From: Bacteroidota bacterium
Lineage (GTDB): Bacteria > Bacteroidota > Rhodothermia > Rhodothermales > Salinibacteraceae
NCBI GenBank assembly: GCA_009908945.1
Contig: JAAAOI010000268.1
Span: 1-34,471, forward strand
Length of the DNA stretch: 34,471 bases
Reading direction: 5' to 3'
Shown piece after piece: positions 7,562 to 16,896 of this stretch. A program made the translations under genes and the position numbers. Below the pieces are notes generated by a model. It was given only the letters and a program-made list of their open reading frames with translations. It did not search any database and was not told the DNA's origin. The number at the start of each line of letters is the position of its first letter. Position 1 is the first letter of the stretch.

Positions 7562-10500
7562 ATGCGGTGGTTCTTGCAGATCTTTAAAAGCCGCGGCTTT
7601 CTCATCAGCCTTGGGCTTCTCGCGGTCGTCGCGCTGTGGGTTACCACGACCCTGTGGTTTGCCTGGTCCACGACCACCCTGCTCATCGGCCTGGTGGTGA
7701 TTTTGCTGGTGTGTGTGGTGGCGTTGCTGCTGCACGTGCTGCGGGCCCAGCGCAGCTCCGATGCCATCGAGCAGTCCATCCGGCAGCAGGCCGAGCAGCA
7801 GCGCATGACTGCCGGCCCCGATCGCCGGGCCGAAATCGCGCAACTGCAAGAGCGCCTCGAGGCCTCCATCAACCAGTTGAAAGACTCCAGGCTGGGCGGG
7901 CGCGGCGGGCGTGCTGCGCTCTACGCGCTGCCGTGGTACCTCTTTGTAGGGCCGCCCGGCGCGGGCAAGACGACGGCCATTGCCAACTCTGGTCTCAACT
8001 TCCCGATGGGCGTTGACCGTGTGCGGGGCGTGGGCGGCACGCGCGACTGCGACTGGTTCTTCTCCGATGAAGCCATCCTGCTGGATACCGCCGGGCGCTA
8101 CATGACGGAGGAGCAGGACACGGAGGAGTGGACCACCTTCCTGGAGACCCTCAAAGAGCACCGGCCCGCTCGCCCGATCAACGGCGTCATCGTGGGCATC
8201 AGCATTAGCGAGCTGGCCGAGGCCTCCGGCGAGCAGATCGAGTGGCACGCCGCCAACATTCGCCGGCGCATCGACGAGCTCATCAAGCAGCTGGGGGTGC
8301 GCTTCCCAGTCTATCTCGTATTTACCAAGTGCGACCTCCTGCAGGGCTTCACCGAGTTCTTCGGCGAGCTGACGCGGCAGGAGCGCCAGCAGATCTGGGG
8401 GGCTTCGCTGCCGGTGGGCGAGGGCCGGGACCCCGGGGCGGCCTTTGAAGCCGAGTACGAGCACATGGTGGAGGCGCTGATCAACCAGCGTACCGTACGC
8501 CTCGGACGCTCGATGAAGCGGGAAAACCGGCGCCGGGTGTACGTCTTCCCGCTGGAAGTGGCCGCCGTGAAGGAGAACCTTCGCTCATTCGTACAGCAGC
8601 TGTTTCAGCCCAACCCCTACCAGGAAACGCCCGTATTCCGCGGGTTCTACCTGACGAGCGGCACCCAGGAAGGCGCTCCCATCGACCGCGTGATCCAGGC
8701 CATCGCTGATAAGTTTGGGCTGCCAACCGGGCGAGCGGAAGCGGCGCCCTCACCGCTGGAGGCCAAGAGCTATTTCATCAAGAACGTCTTTACGGACGTG
8801 ATCGTGCCGGACCGCTACCTGGTCCAGCAGACCTCCAAAGCCGCAACACGAGCACGCCTCATGCAATTTGGTGCAGCCGCTGCCGCCGTGGTGTTGCTCG
8901 CACTGTTCATTGTTGGGACGTCGCTGGCCCTGCTGAGTAGCCGCAGCCACCTGCAGGGCGTGGAGCAGGCTGCGCTGGCCGCCGCTGATGTCTCGTGGGA
9001 GGGCCCGCCCCAGCCTGCAGACCTGGAGCGGATGCAGGCGTTGGGAACCGAGGTATCGCTCCTCCACCGACGGGACGGGCGCCCGCCGCTGCTGCAGCTG
9101 GGCCTGTACCGTGGCGGTGACGTGATGGGGCCAGCGCGCGCCCTCTACGAGCGCAAGATGCAGGCCTTTGCAGAGGCCTACCCGTTGCGAGCGCTGCGCG
9201 ACTCGATGCAACAGGCCACCACCCGGGGCTTTCTGCCCGGCGAAGCGCGGGAGGCGCTGTACGAGCGCCTGCGAGCCTATCTGCTGCTGAGCAGCGAACA
9301 TGAGCGCCTTGCAGACGAAACCAATCGGGCGTTCCTTACCCGCGTGCTCACTGCACACGGCACCACAGGCCTCACTGCAGGCCTGGGTACCGACCTCCAC
9401 GCTGGGGTCGAAGGACTGGTGGAAGCCTACGTGAGGGCTCTGCACGAAGGCACGCTGGCCCCACAGGAGGCCGACGACCTGCTGATCCGCCGCTCCCGCA
9501 ACCTCATCTATGAGCAGCCCAGCATCGCCAGCGCCTACCAGCGGATTCGGCAGGAAGGGCTGGATGCGCTCCGGCCCTTTACGCTGGTTGATGCACTGGA
9601 TGGCCGGTACATCGGGCTCTTTCAAGGAGAGCCCGAGGTCTCGGGGTTTTTCACGCAGGAAGGATGGGCCCGCTACGTGCTGGACCGCATCGTGGAGGAG
9701 AGCGAGGACCCCACGGCGGACGACTGGGTGATGGGCCGCACGGAGGACGAACTGCCAGCCGCCATGCTGGATAGCGAGAGCATGATGCTGGAACTGATGC
9801 AGCTCTACTTTAACGACTACGCCAACGCCTGGCAGCGCTTCGTGCAGCAGGTACGGTACCGCCCCTTCCTTGACTTGGTGGATGCTGCGCGGGGCCTGGA
9901 ACAGATCAGCAACCCGAGCGACTCTCCTGTGCTGTGGCTCTTGGCGCAGGTCACGAACCAGACGACGTTTCCGGAGGAGGGCGGGCTGAACGCCGGAGAA
10001 CTGGCCGATCAGGCCTCCGGGGTGCGGGGCCTGCTGAGGGGCGCGCCCCGCCGCGCCCTGGACCGGGCCAGCCGCATGGGCGGCGGGGGCGATGACGGAG
10101 AGGCCGAAACGGCCCATCCCGTAGAGCAGCGCTTTACGGCCTTGCACGATCTGCGCGCCCCAGAAGCCGTGACGGGCGGTGCCTCGGCCAACCTGATGCA
10201 GGCGCTGGCCGGCCTGACCAACGTGTCCAGCCTGCTCAACGATGCCGCCGCCGATGATGCGCAGGCTGCCGAGATTGCGGCGCGCGTCCTCGACGGGAAT
10301 GGCGGCGCCCTGGCGCGCGAGCTGCGCAGCATACAAAACGCGCTCGTCCGTCTGGATAGCGACACCCGCCGCACCCTGTTCGAGCAGCCCATCCGCATGG
10401 CCTGGGCCGCTGTGATGGCGGCTGCCCAACGGCACCTCGACCGGCAATGGACGAACGAGGTGCACCGCCCCTTCCAGCAAACCCTTGCCGGGCAGTACCC

Positions 10501-11140
10501 GCTTGATGTCAACAGCGCAGTCGACACGCCGATTCAGGATTTTGAATCGTTCTTCCGCCCGGGTGACGGCGTGATCAACCGTTTTGTGGAAGAGCGCCTG
10601 GACCCCTTCCTGACGGGAGGCGCCATCAGCACGCCGCGCCGCTGGGAAGGCCAGGGGCTACAACTGTCCGCGTCGGTACAGCGCACGGTGGAGTCCGCCG
10701 AACGCATCGGGCAGGCGCTCTACACGGGCGGGGCGCTGCGCCTCGCCTTTGAGCTGCAGCCGGAGCTGCCAGATACGGAGCCGGGCGCGCCGGCGGTGGG
10801 CCAGGTGACGCTGGCGGTGCACGGGCGCGAGAGCAGCTACAACATGGGCAGCAACCGGCCCTGGGTGCCCTACGCCTGGCCGGGCCGAGCCGGCGCGCGC
10901 CTCAGCGTATCGACCCGCACCGGCGGCCTGCCCCCCAAGCAGGCGACCGGGGACTGGGCCTTTTTCCGCTTATTGCAAGAAGCGACCCTCCGCGGCCAGG
11001 GCGCTGCACAGTACGAGGTGCGCTGGCCTATGGCGCAGGGCGTAACGGTGCGCTACACGTTGCGCGCGCGCAGCCGCACCAACCCGTTCGGTGACCCCCG
11101 CGGGTTCTTCAGCCTGCAGGTGCCCGAGACGCTTCGCTGA
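7562..11140 (+). CDS. tssM: T6SS inner-membrane protein TssM (IcmF family)
   Basis: TssM is the large IcmF-like component that spans the inner membrane and reaches TssJ across the periplasm. The 1192-residue protein has two N-terminal transmembrane helices (about 12-30 and 40-60), then a cytoplasmic NTPase-like domain with an intact Walker A motif GPPGAGKT at residues 130-137 and downstream LLDTAGRY. A third transmembrane helix lies around 436-457. The long periplasmic part follows and ends in a beta-rich C-terminal domain that binds TssJ. The length is typical (about 1150-1300). Many TssM proteins lack a functional Walker A, so its preservation is worth noting. It sits between tssL and tagF. 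Confidence 0.95.
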   Translation: MRWFLQIFKSRGFLISLGLLAVVALWVTTTLWFAWSTTTLLIGLVVILLVCVVALLLHVLRAQRSSDAIEQSIRQQAEQQRMTAGPDRRAEIAQLQERLEASINQLKDSRLGGRGGRAALYALPWYLFVGPPGAGKTTAIANSGLNFPMGVDRVRGVGGTRDCDWFFSDEAILLDTAGRYMTEEQDTEEWTTFLETLKEHRPARPINGVIVGISISELAEASGEQIEWHAANIRRRIDELIKQLGVRFPVYLVFTKCDLLQGFTEFFGELTRQERQQIWGASLPVGEGRDPGAAFEAEYEHMVEALINQRTVRLGRSMKRENRRRVYVFPLEVAAVKENLRSFVQQLFQPNPYQETPVFRGFYLTSGTQEGAPIDRVIQAIADKFGLPTGRAEAAPSPLEAKSYFIKNVFTDVIVPDRYLVQQTSKAATRARLMQFGAAAAAVVLLALFIVGTSLALLSSRSHLQGVEQAALAAADVSWEGPPQPADLERMQALGTEVSLLHRRDGRPPLLQLGLYRGGDVMGPARALYERKMQAFAEAYPLRALRDSMQQATTRGFLPGEAREALYERLRAYLLLSSEHERLADETNRAFLTRVLTAHGTTGLTAGLGTDLHAGVEGLVEAYVRALHEGTLAPQEADDLLIRRSRNLIYEQPSIASAYQRIRQEGLDALRPFTLVDALDGRYIGLFQGEPEVSGFFTQEGWARYVLDRIVEESEDPTADDWVMGRTEDELPAAMLDSESMMLELMQLYFNDYANAWQRFVQQVRYRPFLDLVDAARGLEQISNPSDSPVLWLLAQVTNQTTFPEEGGLNAGELADQASGVRGLLRGAPRRALDRASRMGGGGDDGEAETAHPVEQRFTALHDLRAPEAVTGGASANLMQALAGLTNVSSLLNDAAADDAQAAEIAARVLDGNGGALARELRSIQNALVRLDSDTRRTLFEQPIRMAWAAVMAAAQRHLDRQWTNEVHRPFQQTLAGQYPLDVNSAVDTPIQDFESFFRPGDGVINRFVEERLDPFLTGGAISTPRRWEGQGLQLSASVQRTVESAERIGQALYTGGALRLAFELQPELPDTEPGAPAVGQVTLAVHGRESSYNMGSNRPWVPYAWPGRAGARLSVSTRTGGLPPKQATGDWAFFRLLQEATLRGQGAAQYEVRWPMAQGVTVRYTLRARSRTNPFGDPRGFFSLQVPETLR

Positions 11141-11191
11141 CCCGAGCGGCGCCCCCCTTTCGTTACTCTTTCACCCCACCCGCCCTCCACG

Positions 11192-12130
11192 GTGCCTACT
11201 CCGCCTCCTCCTCAGGCGCCGCGTGTTGCGGCACTGGGGAAAATACCAGCCTATGGCGACTTCCTGCGGGTCGGCTCCCTGGGGCCAGCCTGGCAGTCGT
11301 TTGATGCGTGGATGCAACGCGGGCTGTACGCGGTGCGGCAGGTAGCGGGGACGGCCTACAAAGCACGCGTGGCCCAGGTACCGCCTACGTACGTCCTGCA
11401 CAGCACCAGCGCGGCCGTGCTGCTGGGCGCGTTTCGGCCCAGCACCGACCGCGTCGGGCGGATGTACCCGTTCATCGCCGGCATCGAGCGCTCCCGGGCG
11501 GCCCTGCCCACAGCGGCGCTGCCCCGCCTGCCCCTGCGGTGGGCCCGCGGCCTCCGGGTGTGCGACGCCGTTACGGCGGAAGCCGTCTCCGACGCCGCCA
11601 CGCCCGAGGGGCTCCGCCAGCGCATCAGTGACCTGGAGCCGCGCCCGGATGCGCGCGCGAACGCAGCGTGGGACGAAACCCTGTACGCCACGCCGGTGCG
11701 CGCCCTATTGGATGGGCAAGCGGCCACCGCCGATGGTACCATGGCGCTCCACGCGCTCAAAGCCTTTGGCACGCCCCGGCATCGGCCCCTCCGGTTGGGG
11801 GTGCGCCTGCCCCTGTATCCGCCAGGGCAGGGGCACGAACTGTCGACCACGGCTCAGGTCGTGTTCTGGCTGGAAGCCATCACCCGCGTTACCGCAACCT
11901 CGTGGGAGGAGGCCACCGTCTGCTGGTCCGCCGCCCCCAACGCGGCCTCGGTGCTGTGCCTGGTGCGCGTCCCGGCAGCCTACGGGTTTCCCCACCTGTT
12001 GCCCGGCGCCCGCGCCGACGACCACGTGGTTGACCTGACCGGGGCCTCTTCTCCCACCCCAGACCCTGCCGTTGCGGCGCTCCTGCGCGACGATAGCGCT
12101 ACCCTCCATGACGTGCTCCACGCCCTCTAA
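11192..12130 (+). CDS. tagF: T6SS-associated protein TagF (ImpM family)
   Basis: TagF is a cytoplasmic T6SS regulator; in Pseudomonas and Agrobacterium it represses secretion post-translationally by sequestering Fha. The 312-residue product has the ImpM/TagF signature near the N-terminus (LGKIPAYGDFLRVG, residues 15-28), the SFDAWMQRGL helix and the VGRMYPFIAGI strand (about 91-101). The C-terminal half resembles the two-lobed longer TagF proteins, with the FWLEAITRVTA segment. It begins with GTG at 11192, the only start that keeps the conserved N-terminus at normal distance. It is 51 bp after tssM and only 12 bp before tssA, so it is probably co-transcribed with them. FHA proteins at both ends of the locus are plausible partners (inference). 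Confidence 0.9.
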   Translation: MPTPPPPQAPRVAALGKIPAYGDFLRVGSLGPAWQSFDAWMQRGLYAVRQVAGTAYKARVAQVPPTYVLHSTSAAVLLGAFRPSTDRVGRMYPFIAGIERSRAALPTAALPRLPLRWARGLRVCDAVTAEAVSDAATPEGLRQRISDLEPRPDARANAAWDETLYATPVRALLDGQAATADGTMALHALKAFGTPRHRPLRLGVRLPLYPPGQGHELSTTAQVVFWLEAITRVTATSWEEATVCWSAAPNAASVLCLVRVPAAYGFPHLLPGARADDHVVDLTGASSPTPDPAVAALLRDDSATLHDVLHAL

Positions 12131-12142
12131 CCCCCCACAGCT

Positions 12143-13762
12143 ATGCCCGAAACTGCTGTAGAGCCCCTCGCGCCCCTTGTAGACGGCGACCATCCGCTGG
12201 CCGCTGTCGTCGATCGCGTTGCGCAACCCGTCACCGCAGATGCGCCCTGTGGCGAGGATGTAAAGTACGACGACGATTTTCAGGCCATCAAGCAGCAGAT
12301 CAACCAGATGGGCAGCGTACGGGGGGAGGTGGACTTCGACACGGTTGTGGCCAAGAGCTACCACATCCTGGAGACCAAGTCCAAGGACCTGATGACCGCC
12401 AGTTACCTGGCGCTGGCGCTGGCGCGCACGCAGGGGGCAGCCGGCACCCTGGAAGGACTGCTGGTGCTGCATACGTTGATGCGCGACTTCTGGGAGGGGC
12501 TGCATCCCCAGAAGCCCATCCGGCGGCGAAACGCGTTGCAGTTTGTGTCGGATCGCTTGCAGGATGCTTTTGAGCTGTGGGACCTGCCGCAGCCCGAGGA
12601 GCGCGAGGCGTTGGAGCTGGCCGTGGAGGCGAGTGCGGCCATCCAGGCCTACGCGATGGCGGCGCTGGGCGAGCGGGCGCCGGCGCTCAGCGGCCTCACG
12701 AACGGCCTACGCGAGCGGGTCCGCCGGCTCCCGAAGCCGCCCAAGCCAGAGCAGGAACCCACCGGCCCTGCAGCCGACGACACGTCTGGGGATACCTCCG
12801 ACCAAGCCCCCGCCCCGGCCCGTGCCACCGGTCCGCGGGCGGCTGTCGCCTCGGCTGCGGATGCCCGGAGTGCCGTCATCGAAGCTGCTACGTTTTTACG
12901 AGAGGCCGATGCTACCAATCTCGTCCCCTACCGCCTCTTGCGTAGCCTCCGGTGGGATATCCTGACGGACGCCCCGCCCAACGAAAACAATGTGACCCGG
13001 CTGGAGCCGCCGCTGGAGCAGCGCCGCACCTACCTGCGGGGGCTGGTGGAGAAAGGGGAGTACGAGACCCTCCTGACCGAAGCAGAGCGCTCCTTTCAGG
13101 AGGGTACGTTTCACGTCTGGCTCGACCTGCAGCGCCTTCTCATCGACGCTCTCGGCGCCCTTGGCCCCTCCTATGCGCCACTGGCAGAGGCCCTCACCAC
13201 CGACCTGGCCGTGCTCGTGCGCCGCGTGCCGGCGCTCCCTGCGCTGCGTTTCACCGATGATACCCCCTTTGCCGATGGCCCCACGGTGGAGTGGATCGAT
13301 ACGACCGTGCGCCCGACACTTGCCGCCGGCGAGGCGGCATCAGGCAAGACCGCGCAGGCGGAGGAAGCCGACCCGCTCGCTGACGCCTACACCGAGGCCC
13401 GTGCCCAAAGCGGGAGCGACCTCCCGGCAGCGCTTGCGATCTTGCAGGAAGTCGCTCCAGACGGAACGCAGCGGTTTGCGTTTCGGCGGCAGCTCTACGA
13501 AGCCACACTCTGCGCCCGGGCCGGGCAGCACACTGTGGCCCGGGCGCTCCTGGAGAGCTTGGCCGATGATATCCGCCGCCATCAACTGCAGGCCTGGGAA
13601 CCCCGCCTGGCCCTCGCGGCCCAAAAGGAGCTATATGCCTGCTACACCGCCCTGGCAGGAAAGGCCGCGCCGGCTAAAAAAGCAGCCCTCTACGAAAAAA
13701 GCCAACAGGCGCTGGATGCCATTGCACAAATAGACGCTGCACAGGCCCTGGGCGTACAGTAG
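12143..13762 (+). CDS. tssA: T6SS assembly protein TssA (ImpA_N, long form with VasJ-like C-terminus)
   Basis: TssA proteins prime baseplate, tube and sheath assembly. Residues about 25-135 carry the ImpA N-terminal domain, with PCGEDVKYDDDFQAI, the LALALARTQGAAGTLEGL helix and DFWEGLHPQ. A Pro-rich linker lies around 195-235, then a helical middle domain. The C-terminus (about 415-539) resembles the VasJ-type domain of long TssA proteins, with REVA-like repeats such as LARALLESLADDI and LQAWEPRLAL. The call rests on the N-terminal motifs and the neighbourhood; the exact TssA subclass is inferred. It ends 213 bp before tssB, the largest gap in the core run, so tssB may have its own promoter. 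Confidence 0.9.
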   Translation: MPETAVEPLAPLVDGDHPLAAVVDRVAQPVTADAPCGEDVKYDDDFQAIKQQINQMGSVRGEVDFDTVVAKSYHILETKSKDLMTASYLALALARTQGAAGTLEGLLVLHTLMRDFWEGLHPQKPIRRRNALQFVSDRLQDAFELWDLPQPEEREALELAVEASAAIQAYAMAALGERAPALSGLTNGLRERVRRLPKPPKPEQEPTGPAADDTSGDTSDQAPAPARATGPRAAVASAADARSAVIEAATFLREADATNLVPYRLLRSLRWDILTDAPPNENNVTRLEPPLEQRRTYLRGLVEKGEYETLLTEAERSFQEGTFHVWLDLQRLLIDALGALGPSYAPLAEALTTDLAVLVRRVPALPALRFTDDTPFADGPTVEWIDTTVRPTLAAGEAASGKTAQAEEADPLADAYTEARAQSGSDLPAALAILQEVAPDGTQRFAFRRQLYEATLCARAGQHTVARALLESLADDIRRHQLQAWEPRLALAAQKELYACYTALAGKAAPAKKAALYEKSQQALDAIAQIDAAQALGVQ

Positions 13763-13975
13763 CTACGCCAGACGGAGGGGGAAGCCCAAACGGCCGGGCG
13801 TGTCCAACTACCACGGCGCAGCCCGCTTACTTGTCTATGAAGGTTCGACGGAGTACAGTAGAAAAAGCGCAGTGACGTTCAATCCAAAGGTCTGTCGCAT
13901 ACCAGTATGGATGTTGCTATCTAATCCTACTGCGATCGCCCGAGCACGCATCCATCTCATCTAACACCCGCTTCT
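13763..13975. promoter_or_regulatory. 213-bp tssA-tssB spacer, candidate control region for the sheath/tube genes
   Basis: There is no gene in this stretch. It is the longest gap within the core T6SS run and precedes tssB, tssC and hcp, whose products are needed in large amounts. It is richer in A/T than the flanks from about 13850 to 13930 and contains a 12-bp inverted repeat CATAC-CA-GTATG (13898-13909). No confident -35/-10 pair or sigma-54 element was found, and there is no clear terminator after tssA. A promoter here is inference from position. Confidence 0.3.
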
Positions 13976-14509
13976 ATGTCTAACAGTTTTCAGCATGAAA
14001 AACCGCCGGCCCGCATCAACCTTTTTCTGGAAGTGGCCAAGGGCAATGCGAAGAAAAAGATGGAGCTCCCCCTGCGGATGCTGGTAATGGGAGACTACCT
14101 GGGCCGGGAGTCCGATACCCCGGTATCGGAGCGTGAGGTGGTGAATCTCAACAAGGACAACTTCGAAGACGTGATGTCCTCTGGCGAGATGGAGCTGAAC
14201 TATACGGTTAAAGACAAGCTGCGTGGGGGCGACCATGACATGCGCGTCAACCTCGATATTGACAGCATGGATTCGTTCAGCCCAGAGGCGGTAGCACAGC
14301 AGATCCCAGAACTTAGCCGCTTGCTGGCCACGCGTAACCTGCTGCAGGACCTGCGCAATCGCCTTATCAGCATGGGCGACTTCCGGAAGCAACTGGAGTC
14401 AGTGATCAAAGACGAAGCCCTGCGCGAGAAACTGCTGGGCGAGCTGGATGCCGTAGTGGCGGCCGAAGAAGCTGAGGCCAACGCCCCGACCGACAAAGAC
14501 GACGCCTGA
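13976..14509 (+). CDS. tssB: T6SS sheath small subunit TssB (VipA)
   Basis: TssB pairs with TssC to form the contractile sheath. The 177-residue protein has the typical block LPLRMLVMGDYLGRE (about residues 38-52), the NLNKDNFEDVM segment, the SMDSFSPEAVAQQIPEL stretch (about 99-115) and a C-terminal helix ending in an acidic tail. Its length is normal for VipA-type proteins (about 165-180). No Shine-Dalgarno is visible before ATG 13976. It is followed 89 bp later by tssC. It is the canonical reference for recognising the TssB-like half of the fused protein at 32052. Confidence 0.96.
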   Translation: MSNSFQHEKPPARINLFLEVAKGNAKKKMELPLRMLVMGDYLGRESDTPVSEREVVNLNKDNFEDVMSSGEMELNYTVKDKLRGGDHDMRVNLDIDSMDSFSPEAVAQQIPELSRLLATRNLLQDLRNRLISMGDFRKQLESVIKDEALREKLLGELDAVVAAEEAEANAPTDKDDA

Positions 14510-14598
14510 CCCTTGACGCATCGCCGCAGCCAACGCTTACTCCGGTCAGCCGCGGCGCGCGCGGACCACCTTTTCACGTACGAGCCTTACCGAAGATT

Positions 14599-16128
14599 AT
14601 GGCCGAGCCCCAAGCTTCCTCTCCCGCCCCTGATGCTCAAGTCGCCGAAGGCGAAGCCAGCCTGCTGGACAGCATCCTCTCCAAAGTGGAAGTCAAGATG
14701 CCGGACGCGTCCGTTCGGGTCTCCGACTTCAAGCACCAGAGCGCTGTAGCCGAAAAAGACCGCGGCGCGATGGTTTCTGCTGCGCTGCGTGTCTTCATCG
14801 ACGCCGTAGCATCGATGGAAAGCAGCGTAGAGAAGATCGACAAGTTCCTGCTGGACAGCCTCATCGCCTCCATCGATGAGAAGATCAGTACGCAGCTGGA
14901 CGTCATCCTGCACCACGACGACTTTCAGGACCTGGAGTCGGCGTGGCGGTCGCTGAAGGACTTGGTGGACCGGACGGACTTCCGGAAAAACATTACGCTT
15001 GAGTTGCTAAGCGTGACCAAGGAGGAGCTGCGCGAGTCGTTTGAGGACGCCCCTGAGCTCATTCAGTCCGCCCTCTACAAGCACGTCTACACCAACGCCT
15101 ACGATCAGCCTGGCGCGGACCCGTATGCGGCTATTGTGACGGACTACGAGTTTGACAGTTCGGCGCAGGATATCGCGCTCCTGCAGAATGCCTCCAAGGT
15201 AGCTGCGTCGGCGCACTGCCCGTTCCTGGCCAACGTCGGGCCTGAGTTTTTTGGGAAAGACTCCATGGAGGAGTGGAAAAAGATTCCCGACCTGACAGCC
15301 TACATGGAAACGGCGGATTACATCAAGTGGAACTCGTTCCGCGACACAGAAGACGCGCGCTACGTGGGCCTCAGCTTTCCGCACTACATGGCCCGCCTGC
15401 CGTATGGCCCGGACACCAACCCGGTGAAATCGTTCAACTACGTTGAGGACGTGAAGGGATCAGACCACGACAAGTACCTGTGGGGCAATTCCTCTTTCCT
15501 GTTTGCCTCGAACATGGTGAAGTCGTTCATGAGCGACGGCTGGTGCGTGCAGATCCGTGGCCCGCAGGCCGGCGGGAAGGTGGACGATTTGCCCGTGCAC
15601 ATGTACGATGTAGGCAAGGGCAAGCAGATGAAAATACCGACGGAGGTACCCATCAGCGAGACGCTGGAGTTTGAGTGTGCCAACCTCGGCTTCATTCCGG
15701 TGAGCCACTATCAGGGGCAAGACTTTGCGGTGTTCTTCTCGGCCAACTCAGCGCAGCGCCCACAGCTCTACGATGATCCAGATGCCACCGCCAACAGCCG
15801 CATCAATGCGCGCCTGCCGTACATCTTCTTGGCCTCTCGTATTTCGCACTACCTGAAGGTGCTGCAGCGTGAAAATATCGGGGCAACGAAGGACAAGACC
15901 GTCATTGAGGACGAGCTGAACGCGTGGCTGAACAGCCTGGTCACCGAAATGCCCAATCCCACACCGGCGCAGGTGGCGAAATACCCCTTGCGTGCTGCGC
16001 AAGTAGAGGTGCATGACGTGGAAGACAACCCGGGCTTTTTCCGCGTGCAAACCTCCATCATGCCGCATTTCCAGATTGAGGGCATGGACATCAACCTGTC
16101 CCTCGTCGGAAAACTCCCGAAGAAATAG
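14599..16128 (+). CDS. tssC: T6SS sheath large subunit TssC (VipB)
   Basis: TssC is the large sheath subunit. The 509-residue product has an N-terminal helix (LLDSILSKVE, about residues 21-30) in the position of the ClpV-recognised helix of VipB. It then has the conserved core: the LESAWRSLKDLVDRTDF block (about 113-129), the ALLQNASKVAASAHCPF region, and the SFPHYMARLPYG stretch. The C-terminal part has GPQAGGKVDDLPVH and ends with the beta strand of the handle domain (MDINLSLVGKLPKK). Length and order are normal. The ATG at 14599 lies 89 bp after tssB. No defects seen. Confidence 0.97.
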   Translation: MAEPQASSPAPDAQVAEGEASLLDSILSKVEVKMPDASVRVSDFKHQSAVAEKDRGAMVSAALRVFIDAVASMESSVEKIDKFLLDSLIASIDEKISTQLDVILHHDDFQDLESAWRSLKDLVDRTDFRKNITLELLSVTKEELRESFEDAPELIQSALYKHVYTNAYDQPGADPYAAIVTDYEFDSSAQDIALLQNASKVAASAHCPFLANVGPEFFGKDSMEEWKKIPDLTAYMETADYIKWNSFRDTEDARYVGLSFPHYMARLPYGPDTNPVKSFNYVEDVKGSDHDKYLWGNSSFLFASNMVKSFMSDGWCVQIRGPQAGGKVDDLPVHMYDVGKGKQMKIPTEVPISETLEFECANLGFIPVSHYQGQDFAVFFSANSAQRPQLYDDPDATANSRINARLPYIFLASRISHYLKVLQRENIGATKDKTVIEDELNAWLNSLVTEMPNPTPAQVAKYPLRAAQVEVHDVEDNPGFFRVQTSIMPHFQIEGMDINLSLVGKLPKK

Positions 16129-16249
16129 CCCCCTGAACGTTCTGGTATCTACCCCCTGTGTGCGCAGTCGCCCCCGGGCGCGGCGCGGGGTACCCACCCC
16201 AGCTTTACCCATTTGGCGCATCAAGGCGCTCACCCTTATCCACTAAGCA

Positions 16250-16265
16250 CACGGAGGAAAGAGAC
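16250..16265 (+). promoter_or_regulatory. Strong Shine-Dalgarno before hcp
   Basis: The leader CACGGAGGAAAGAGAC places GGAGGA about 8 bases before the hcp ATG at 16266. Most other starts in the locus have no such element, so this site decides the hcp start over the longer in-frame extension to 16158 and fits high expression of the tube protein. Confidence 0.75.
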
Positions 16266-16751
16266 ATGCCCACACCCGCATACGTATTTTTCAACGACGA
16301 TCAGGGCAACCAGATCGACGGGTCGGTACAGATTGCAGATCGCGAAGGAAGCTCAGAAGTCATCGAGTTTGATCACGGCATCCGCATCCCCACCGACAGC
16401 CACACCGGCAAACTGACGGGCGTGCGCATGCACGGCTCTGCCCGCTTGGTGAAAGCCTACGATTCCGCCTCGCCCCTGCTCTACCGCGCCTGTTGCGTAG
16501 GGCAGACGCTGAGCGAGGTGACGTTTCACTGGTACCAGATTGATGATACCGGTACGGAGGTCGAGTATTTCCGCCACACCCTTGAACAGGTAAAGGTGGC
16601 TGGGGTGAAGTCGTACATGCCCAATACCAAAGACCCCCGCATGGAGAAGATGACCCATCTTGAGGAGGTCAACCTGGTGTACGGACAGATCACCTGGCTC
16701 TTTGTCGATGGCTCGCTGGAGTACACCGACTCGTGGACGGCCGGGCGATAG
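16266..16751 (+). CDS. hcp: T6SS tube protein Hcp (TssD)
   Basis: Hcp hexamers stack into the inner tube that is ejected with the spike and can carry small effectors in its lumen. The 161-residue protein starts MPTPAYVFF and keeps the family layout: the FDHGIRIPTDSHTGKLTG loop region (about 37-54), the RMHGSARLVKAYDSASPLLY segment, and a C-terminal half with the EEVNLVYGQITWLF strand. Length is typical (about 160-170), with no C-terminal effector extension. A strong Shine-Dalgarno supports ATG 16266. A stable hairpin lies 59 bp downstream, which may raise hcp transcript level relative to tssE onward. Confidence 0.96.
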   Translation: MPTPAYVFFNDDQGNQIDGSVQIADREGSSEVIEFDHGIRIPTDSHTGKLTGVRMHGSARLVKAYDSASPLLYRACCVGQTLSEVTFHWYQIDDTGTEVEYFRHTLEQVKVAGVKSYMPNTKDPRMEKMTHLEEVNLVYGQITWLFVDGSLEYTDSWTAGR

Positions 16752-16810
16752 CTCATGGCGCGTGCGAGGTGCAGGCCGGTTGGCCTCGACACGCGCAGCT
16801 TGGCCCTCCG

Positions 16811-16843
16811 GCGCCCCCATCGCAGCCGATGCGGTGGGGGCGC
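16811..16843 (+). terminator. Strong hairpin downstream of hcp (terminator, attenuator or mRNA-stabilising stem)
   Basis: The arms 16811-16824 and 16830-16843 pair over 14 bp (one G-U) around a 5-base loop GCCGA, and the stem is almost entirely G/C. No long T-run follows (TCGGCTTCTACTG), so it may be an incomplete terminator that lets some polymerase through, or a 3' stabiliser of hcp mRNA. It lies wholly in the hcp-tssE gap. Confidence 0.65.
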
Positions 16844-16896
16844 TCGGCTTCTACTGAATCCCTCACTGTTCTGTACCTGTGCCTCGGAGGACGCCC

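Noticed and set aside
5300-10480. Very long minus-strand frames opposite tssK, tssL and tssM (e.g. 5300-7174, 7217-8464, 8750-10480)
   Set aside because: High-GC antisense shadows: composition is Arg/Gly/Gln/His-rich, no domains seen, and the plus-strand genes are unambiguous.
16158-16265. N-terminal extension of Hcp by 36 residues
   Set aside because: Extension is Arg/Pro-rich and non-homologous; the strong Shine-Dalgarno points to ATG 16266.
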